NCBI RefSeq assembly: GCF_900100765.1
Contig: NZ_FNFO01000014.1
Location: 62,001-126,000, forward strand
Length of the DNA: 64,000 nt
Reading direction: 5' to 3'
Source of the DNA: Catalinimonas alkaloidigena
Lineage (GTDB): Bacteria; Bacteroidota; Bacteroidia; Cytophagales; Flexibacteraceae
This document shows, piece after piece, positions 60,201 through 64,000 of this stretch. Within the stretch, counting starts at the first letter, position 1. Every line of letters starts with the position of its first letter. The notes beneath the pieces are model-generated. The model searched no databases, was not told where the DNA came from, and was given only the letters and a program-made list of their open reading frames with translations. The translations under genes were made by a program, and so were the position numbers.

Positions 60201-61518
60201 TGTTGTATTCGTTATGATTGTAGCCAGGCAGCTGGAAATTGAAGAATGTCTCCGTTTGCGGCGTGTAGAGGCTGACCCCGCGTTTGGTACCGATCAGGAG
60301 TCGGTCGTCGGGCAGCAGCGCCAGGGAATAGACCAGGTTATCAATCAGGCTGTTGGGTTGGCCAGGGACGTGCGTCAGCAGGTCAAAGTGCGTTTCGTGC
60401 AGGTCTGCGTAGTTCAGTTGGTTGGCCGTGGGAATCCACCAGTTACCGGCCTGGTCCTGGAAAAAATCCATGATCTGCGCATCGCTGAGCCCGTGGATCT
60501 GTTCCGGGGTGTAGGTCCAATGCAGAAGCGTGTCATGGGCCAGATCCAGGTAGGAGAGCCCCCCCGTATTGCCCGCCAGCCAGAGCCCCGTGCGATTCAC
60601 CCGAATCTGACGAATTTCTCCACCAGGAATCTCACCCGCTTGCGCCTGCCCTGCGGTGACATAACGCTTCAGGACCCGTTCCTGCCGGGGATCGTACAGC
60701 ATCAGCCCTTGCCCGGGCTCGTACCAGTTGCTGATCCAGAACCGCCCGTCTGCCGTTTCTCGAATGGCCGTGAGTAAGCCTTCTTCGGTATGAAACAGAG
60801 GTTGTCCCGGATGGCCGGTACGGTCGCGCTGGTACTGACCGGTAAGGGGATCGAACTTGAGTAGATGGTTGCCGGTCACGACCCACAACGCCTCGTCGGG
60901 GCCCGGGCAAAACTGAAACACCTGCGCAGGGGTGCCATTCAGGAACAAGGGAAAATGCTGGTAGCGACGGTCCTGATACGAATACCGACCCAGCCCGTCT
61001 TGCAGACTAAACCAGATTTCTCCGGTGGGCGATTCCCAGATGCGCGGGTTGCCCGCGTTGTTGTTGGGGGCCGCCGCAATCCGAGTGACCACATTGGTTT
61101 GTAAATCCACACGAATCAGTTCGGTAGGGTTGGCACTGGCGATCCATAACCCGTGTTGCTGATCGGCATAGACGCAAACCGCACCCTCGGTGAGAACGCC
61201 CTGATCTGGAATGAGAGATTCCAGCGGTACGAACCGTGTCCCGTCGTACCGGGCGACGCCTCCTGCCGTAGCGATCCAGATAAAGCCGTAGGCATCTTGC
61301 GTAACCGAGTACATGGAATTACTCTGTAGCCCGTCGGCGGTCGAAAATTGCTTGAACTGGATCTGCCCCCATGTAGCAACATCAGCCGACCGCTCGCGAT
61401 CCGCTGTGCGCGGCACCTGCGCAGGAAGGGACCGGGAAAAAAGAGAAAGAAAGGGTAGCGTCAGCAGAGAAAGGAAAAAAGGCCATTTTGGGTGCCGACT
61501 CGCCCGCTTAGTACCCAT
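57298..61518 (-). CDS. Hybrid two-component system sensor/regulator (HTCS)
   Basis: This 1406-residue single-chain regulator has an N-terminal signal/anchor (about 1-33), two seven-bladed sensor propellers (about 50-740; YGFIWIATAGGVARYDG), a Y_Y_Y domain (about 753-820), a membrane helix (about 825-848), a HisKA domain with phospho-acceptor His in FFTNITHEFRTPLTVIQGY (about 876), a HATPase (G box TGIGLSLTRQFVEQLGG), a receiver with Asp in VIISDIMMPRTDGY (about 1198) and an AraC-type HTH (about 1305-1406; ITEVAYAVGFSSPQYFSRTF). All catalytic motifs are present. HTCS proteins bind an oligosaccharide in the periplasm and activate a nearby glycan locus. The nearest gene on its strand is the giant lectin-like protein 277 bases downstream; the mannan locus is convergent. 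Confidence 0.95.
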   Translation of the reverse strand: MGTKRASRHPKWPFFLSLLTLPFLSLFSRSLPAQVPRTADRERSADVATWGQIQFKQFSTADGLQSNSMYSVTQDAYGFIWIATAGGVARYDGTRFVPLESLIPDQGVLTEGAVCVYADQQHGLWIASANPTELIRVDLQTNVVTRIAAAPNNNAGNPRIWESPTGEIWFSLQDGLGRYSYQDRRYQHFPLFLNGTPAQVFQFCPGPDEALWVVTGNHLLKFDPLTGQYQRDRTGHPGQPLFHTEEGLLTAIRETADGRFWISNWYEPGQGLMLYDPRQERVLKRYVTAGQAQAGEIPGGEIRQIRVNRTGLWLAGNTGGLSYLDLAHDTLLHWTYTPEQIHGLSDAQIMDFFQDQAGNWWIPTANQLNYADLHETHFDLLTHVPGQPNSLIDNLVYSLALLPDDRLLIGTKRGVSLYTPQTETFFNFQLPGYNHNEYNNQILTMLARADGTAWLGTWSGLSQVRLSDGKLVRQLLGDINVGLPPGDPRYYPSLGAIMELFGTLRGPFLLQNNFGLLRLFPGVSSPDRLPFTPLEQSMPQDASPLIPYAALDSGAYLISHRHQFARFSAHDLRILPLSFPTADSLLTQHALTDFILADDRTGWFLADNQVYRIALPSGRITRQPLPPSLATQTLVSLFPDRSGDLWLSTLQGVGHFRPATHQATFFDAAVYLNGNVDSEEGTRHFVQATDGTLYLAGNKGVTVIHPEALVTNTFVPPVYITELRANNQSLSFDSSLTVLRNVQLPYDQNNLYLRLAALNFTVPAQNQYAYRLREVDTTWVHLGYSNELRLSNLAPGRYTLQVRAANNDGVWNEEGLQLSLLIAPPWWKTGGAYAGYLVLLLGMGYAVLWFLLRQRMARNEAERLRQLDEVKSRFFTNITHEFRTPLTVIQGYARQTEDGAGYLSRQRLRQNMQRIYQQSQQLLTLINQILDLNKLDAEALPIQLESADLILFLRYLTESFRSLAQDRGIHLQFKTNQAAFPARFDPDKWQSIVSNLVSNALKFTPAEGAVQVQVTLYHQHQKRDANTQEDWLSLSVRDTGVAIPLAEQGRIFDRFYQADTPARRVGKGTGIGLSLTRQFVEQLGGTISVHSAEGSGTTFTVDLPVQGLPPETSLPHAISFLQENVEGTLPSTEHQSPPVPAHPDEEPYDDGRPLVLVVEDTPEVTRYLVSCLESRYQLITAGDGSDGIKQALARVPDVIISDIMMPRTDGYTLVRTLKQDVRTSHIPILMLTAKATQSDKVAGLKTGADAYLIKPFDPEELLVRLEQLLRLRRRLQQHYSQHVAPTGPPSPTLTETTENEFLTRLQALVEAHLDQPGFGADELATALSMSRTQLYRKLRAVLDTSVNHYIRSVRLQVAQQMLCNPSLTITEVAYAVGFSSPQYFSRTFSETVGQSPTEWREQRKHA

Positions 61519-61538
61519 GTGTTACGTTGGTCTCAGGC

Positions 61539-61564
61539 AATTGACTCTAATAATTAGGTCAATT
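61539..61564. promoter_or_regulatory. Inverted repeat upstream of the hybrid sensor gene
   Basis: Arms AATTGAC and GTCAATT flank a 12-base AT-rich spacer that is itself nearly palindromic. The element ends 21 bases before the sensor start codon and could be an operator or a leader hairpin. Confidence 0.35.
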
Positions 61565-61848
61565 TATAAAGAAAAAATTGCAGTACCTACCTGATGTGGT
61601 GGGCGCGGCACTATGCGATCCCGGCTGGGATAGGGAAAAGAAGAGGCGAAGCAATATAGAGGTGTCCGCCCGGAATTTGAGCAAAATGCCGGACCCCGAC
61701 CCCGGAGCTTGTGCTCAGGCAGGAAGCAGAAAATAATAAGTTGTACCCTTGCGCGAACAAGAAAATCTTCGGCCTTAGTGCTATTTTATGCTACTTTAAG
61801 AGGAAAGGCGCTGAAGTTCAGGGGGAGAATCCACGCACTGCCGACCAT

Positions 61849-61869
61849 CGCGGCCAAATCCAGGCCGCG
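61849..61869. repeat. GC-rich hairpin (CGCGGCC/GGCCGCG)
   Basis: Seven-base perfect arms enclose loop AAATCCA. It lies next to the 26-base palindrome at 61879. Confidence 0.6.
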
Positions 61870-61878
61870 CCTTCGCGT

Positions 61879-61904
61879 TTAATACGCTTGCGCAAGCATA
61901 TTAA
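61879..61904. repeat. 26-bp near-perfect palindrome
   Basis: TTAATACGCTTGC is followed without spacer by GCAAGCATATTAA; 12 of 13 positions pair. It begins 35 bases beyond the stop of the cold-shock remnant on the minus strand. It may be that gene's old terminator or a recombination/protein-binding site. Confidence 0.6.
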
Positions 61905-61938
61905 CCCAGCAGTTTGCCGCGCCGCATTGGTACATACC

Positions 61939-62145
61939 TCAAATGCAATCCGCTATGCCGCTGTTGACGGCATTCATACCTTTTTTGCCTTGTTCGAAAT
62001 CAAACTGCACCCGATCGTTCTCGCGAATTTCATGGATTAACCTGGTTGGGTGCACGAAAAGGTTTTCAATAGATAGTCCGGTGCCGCAGGAGTCTGACAA
62101 GCCGAAAAAAGCGCTGGGTATGCCAACCGGACAAGGACCTGTAAA
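61939..62145 (-). pseudogene. Decayed cold-shock protein gene (CspA family)
   Basis: One minus-strand frame reads LFVHPTRL, then IHEIRENDRVQFDFEQGKKG and MNAVNS before a TGA at 61939-61941. This is the C-terminal half of a cold-shock domain, including the RNP2 motif (LFVH) and the near-invariant EIREND/GKKGMNAVN segments. The N-terminal half is eroded: the RNP1 motif KGFGFI appears as SAFFGL, no ATG is available, and the first strand is unrecognisable. The product would not fold or bind nucleic acid normally. Intact cold-shock genes are common in Bacteroidota; this looks like a relic. Confidence 0.65.
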
Positions 62146-62301
62146 TTGACCTATAGCGTTCCTGGATAAGCAGCGGGAGCAACTATCATTTGAAGAGATG
62201 CTGTGCAGTGAGTCATGGCGAGGCCATCTGGGCGCATTGGTTAAGTGCGCGACATGTACTCTATCTGGTAACTTAACTTACTATCTCTCCAACAAACGCC
62301 G

Positions 62302-62477
62302 ATGAACTTTCAAGAAGCCCAACCACTTGCCGCCCAGCGGCAGTCTCTCATTGGCACTGAAGATGCTTCGGCAGGGTTACGGTGATTGTTATTGTTCCAG
62401 CCAATCCGAAGAGTCAGAAAGAATTCATTTTTCACTTTAAAAGAGCTTCTGGTAATCTGGGAGCCATTTACCCGTAG
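62302..62477 (+). pseudogene. Frameshifted remnant of an unknown small gene
   Basis: From ATG 62302 the frame reads MNFQEAQPLAAQRQSLIGTE, then DASAG, and stops at 62383-62385. In another frame, overlapping the break, the sequence continues VTVIVIVPANPKSQKEFIFH, FKRASGNLGAIYP to a stop at 62475-62477. Both halves have natural protein composition and fit end to end, as expected after a single-base indel. The family is not recognised. Confidence 0.4.
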
Positions 62478-62689
62478 GTTCACAATACTTGGAGGTTCAA
62501 GCGGTCTTAATCCACAGATCCTGGTCAGAAGGTTAGCATGCTAGATCGCTTTCTGCTACGTCAACTCTATCGGGAATGCGGATGGCTGTGGAGGAGTAAA
62601 CGACGTAATTACCAGTACAGTGGCGCGTACCCAAGCGACAGTTACAAGGGGCAGTAACCTTCCTCAACCCTATTGGTGGTAGACATACC

Positions 62690-64000
62690 CTATTGATCAG
62701 GAAAGTAGACGCGGAAGGTAGTGCCTACCTGAGGCTGGCTCTCTACTTCAATAGTTCCGCCAACGTTTTCTATCATTTTCCGGATCATGTACAACCCAAT
62801 GCCCGATCCTTCGATGTGGTCGTGAAAGCGGCGAAACATGGAGAAAAGCTTGGCTACTTGGACCTCAGTCATGCCCAAGCCATTGTCTTCTACCGCCAAG
62901 CTATAGTACTGCTTGCTTGGTTTTCCGTGGATGCGAATCAGCGGCACCCGCGCGGGCGAGCGATATTTCAGGCTGTTGCTCAGTAAATTATAGACGACGC
63001 TTCGAGCATTCTTTTTTGAAAAGCGTATCAAGGCTGGATCGGCAATATCGATTTCGATCTGCGCACCGACCGCTTGGCGTTGTGGCTCCAGATCAAGCCA
63101 CACTTCCTGAATCACTTCTCTGAGGTCCACGGTAACGATTTCTCCGTTGTACTCTTTCTGTAGCTTGATTACATCATTCAGGTTATCTATCGTTTTCTTA
63201 AACCGTTCTACCGACTCTTGCATAAGGGTCGTAATGTGTTGGGTGCGCGATGAGGTAGGAAGTTCCTGTTTTAAATGGCGGATCAACACATACAGCAGAC
63301 CTTCAATGTTTGCAATGGGAGTCTTCAAATCATGTGAAGCAGTATAAATAAAATTGTCCAGATCCGAATTGACGTGGAGAAGTTGTTGGTTCGAGGCAGC
63401 TAGATCTTCGTTGGCGGCCTGCAATTCCTCATTGGTGGTAGCAAGCTCTTCTGCCAGGGTCTGAAGCGCTTGCTTGGCCTGACGCTGGTCTTGCAAGTCG
63501 GTAAAGGTCCCCATCCATTGGGTGATCGTGCCTTCCTCGTTGCGTTGCGGAAGTGCACGGATCAGTTGCCACCGGTACATGCCATCGGCCCGCTTTACCC
63601 GCGCCTCCACCTGGTAGGGAGCGCCGGTGCGTAACGCCTGCGTCCACCGCTGGTACAGATTCGTAAGGTCTTCAGGGTGAACGGCTTTGATCCATCCTTC
63701 TCCGGTGGAATGCTCCTCATCATAGCCGGAGTAGTTGTACCATTGCTGACTGAAGTAGTTCAGGTATCCATCCGGCATGGCCGTCCAGATCATTTGGGGA
63801 ATGGATTCGGTTAACAGGCGAAAGCGCTGCGCGCTTTCCTCCATTTGCTGCTGCGCCAAAACCGATTCGGTGATGTCTGTGACGAGGGTATAAAACCCTA
63901 CTACCTCACCTGCCTGCACGTCCGGCACGTAGCTGGTTCGGATGTATTTGGTAAAATCGTCCCGGTATGGCATGCGGGCTTCAAAGTCCAGCCGTTCGCC
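62690..64000 (-). CDS. PAS-domain sensor histidine kinase, partial (5' end beyond window)
   Basis: The frame is open through the window edge; the visible 436 codons are the C-terminal part. In order they are the end of one PAS domain (GERLDFEARMPYRDDF, ending GFYTLVTDIT), a complete PAS/PAC domain (about 60-175; LNYFSQQWYNYSGYDEE), a coiled coil (about 178-215; TTNEELQAANEDLAASNQQL), HisKA with His in YTASHDLKTPIANIEG, and HATPase with N box NLLSNSLKYRSP and G box GSGIGLYMIRKMIENVGGT. It is a phosphorelay kinase without a visible membrane segment in this portion. No partner response regulator is in the window, so the signal and target are unknown. Confidence 0.93.
   Translation of the reverse strand, partial: GERLDFEARMPYRDDFTKYIRTSYVPDVQAGEVVGFYTLVTDITESVLAQQQMEESAQRFRLLTESIPQMIWTAMPDGYLNYFSQQWYNYSGYDEEHSTGEGWIKAVHPEDLTNLYQRWTQALRTGAPYQVEARVKRADGMYRWQLIRALPQRNEEGTITQWMGTFTDLQDQRQAKQALQTLAEELATTNEELQAANEDLAASNQQLLHVNSDLDNFIYTASHDLKTPIANIEGLLYVLIRHLKQELPTSSRTQHITTLMQESVERFKKTIDNLNDVIKLQKEYNGEIVTVDLREVIQEVWLDLEPQRQAVGAQIEIDIADPALIRFSKKNARSVVYNLLSNSLKYRSPARVPLIRIHGKPSKQYYSLAVEDNGLGMTEVQVAKLFSMFRRFHDHIEGSGIGLYMIRKMIENVGGTIEVESQPQVGTTFRVYFPDQ

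Larger units (their letters stand above)
61519..62689. other. Degenerate 1.2-kb intergenic zone
   Basis: No intact gene is seen between the hybrid sensor and the PAS kinase. The zone holds an inverted repeat before the sensor gene (61539-61564), two strong palindromes (61849-61869 and 61879-61904), a decayed cold-shock gene (61939-62145, minus strand) and a frameshifted remnant (62302-62477, plus strand). The mix suggests a graveyard of small genes. Confidence 0.6.

Noticed and set aside
61711-62040. 109-codon plus-strand open frame
   Set aside because: It is antisense to the cold-shock remnant and crosses both palindromes; no signal, no domain.
62160-62305. About 48 open codons (LDKQREQLSFEEMLCSES) in the degenerate zone
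   Set aside because: No start codon with context and no recognisable family; the first dozen residues look protein-like but the rest does not.
1-64000. tRNA, rRNA, integrase or transposase genes
   Set aside because: None could be recognised by reading both strands; no attachment-site repeats were seen at the locus borders.

Overview
The window is a GC-rich stretch of a Bacteroidota chromosome, most likely a free-living, polysaccharide-degrading member of the Cytophagales or a relative. The evidence is three SusC/SusD pairs, FecI/FecR-type regulation, a hybrid two-component system, several proteins ending in type IX secretion (T9SS) sorting domains, no obvious Shine-Dalgarno signals, and one promoter of the TTG/TAnnTTTG type. 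The lineage below phylum is inference. No rRNA, tRNA, CRISPR array, integrase or transposase was seen.

Layout. (1) 1-6576: the end of a PepSY-like lipoprotein and an AraC regulator on the minus strand. Divergent from them is a three-gene operon: a ThuA/beta-propeller/HEAT/cupredoxin lipoprotein, a sugar epimerase of the tagatose 3-epimerase fold, and a Gfo/Idh oxidoreductase. It looks like a sugar oxidation and isomerisation pathway and ends at a strong hairpin. (2) 6577-18990: a SusC/SusD pair behind a promoter that overlaps a LacI-type palindrome, then a GH115 alpha-glucuronidase and a secreted LTD/CotH kinase-like protein. This is probably a locus for glucuronoxylan-like glycan. (3) 19054-35598: an ECF sigma factor, an anti-sigma FecR, a SusC with an STN signalling domain, SusD, a DUF3823 lipoprotein, two GH99/71-like hydrolases around a GH92 mannosidase, a GH43-CBM6-T9SS enzyme and a beta-helix T9SS protein. 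(4) 35599-37746: an AT-richer stretch with a GloVer-repeat T9SS protein. (5) 37747-51923: an apparently complete alpha-mannan locus. It holds a GntR/HutC regulator, ROK kinase, FHS-type sugar permease, GH92, SusC, SusD, SusE-like protein, GH76 endo-mannanase and mannose-6-phosphate isomerase. (6) 51975-61518, minus strand: a 1406-residue hybrid two-component sensor followed by a 1681-residue secreted multidomain protein. (7) 61519-64000: a decayed intergenic zone and a partial PAS histidine kinase.

How the genes work together. In regions 3 and 5, secreted or surface enzymes trim mannose-rich glycans. SusD/SusC pairs import the fragments, GH92, GH76 and GH99-like enzymes release mannose, the permease carries it across the inner membrane, and the ROK kinase plus the isomerase would feed it into glycolysis as fructose-6-phosphate. 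The loci appear to be controlled in four different ways: LacI-type site, sigma/anti-sigma, GntR and hybrid two-component system.

The most unusual items are the giant protein (two predicted lectin trefoils, a hydrophobic helical segment, LRR, PKD and three carbohydrate-binding-like modules), a 12-bp operator shared by the GntR promoter and the mannan susC promoter, a cupredoxin fused to a ThuA/dehydrogenase protein, and two gene remnants (a cold-shock gene and a frameshifted unknown) in the last intergenic zone.
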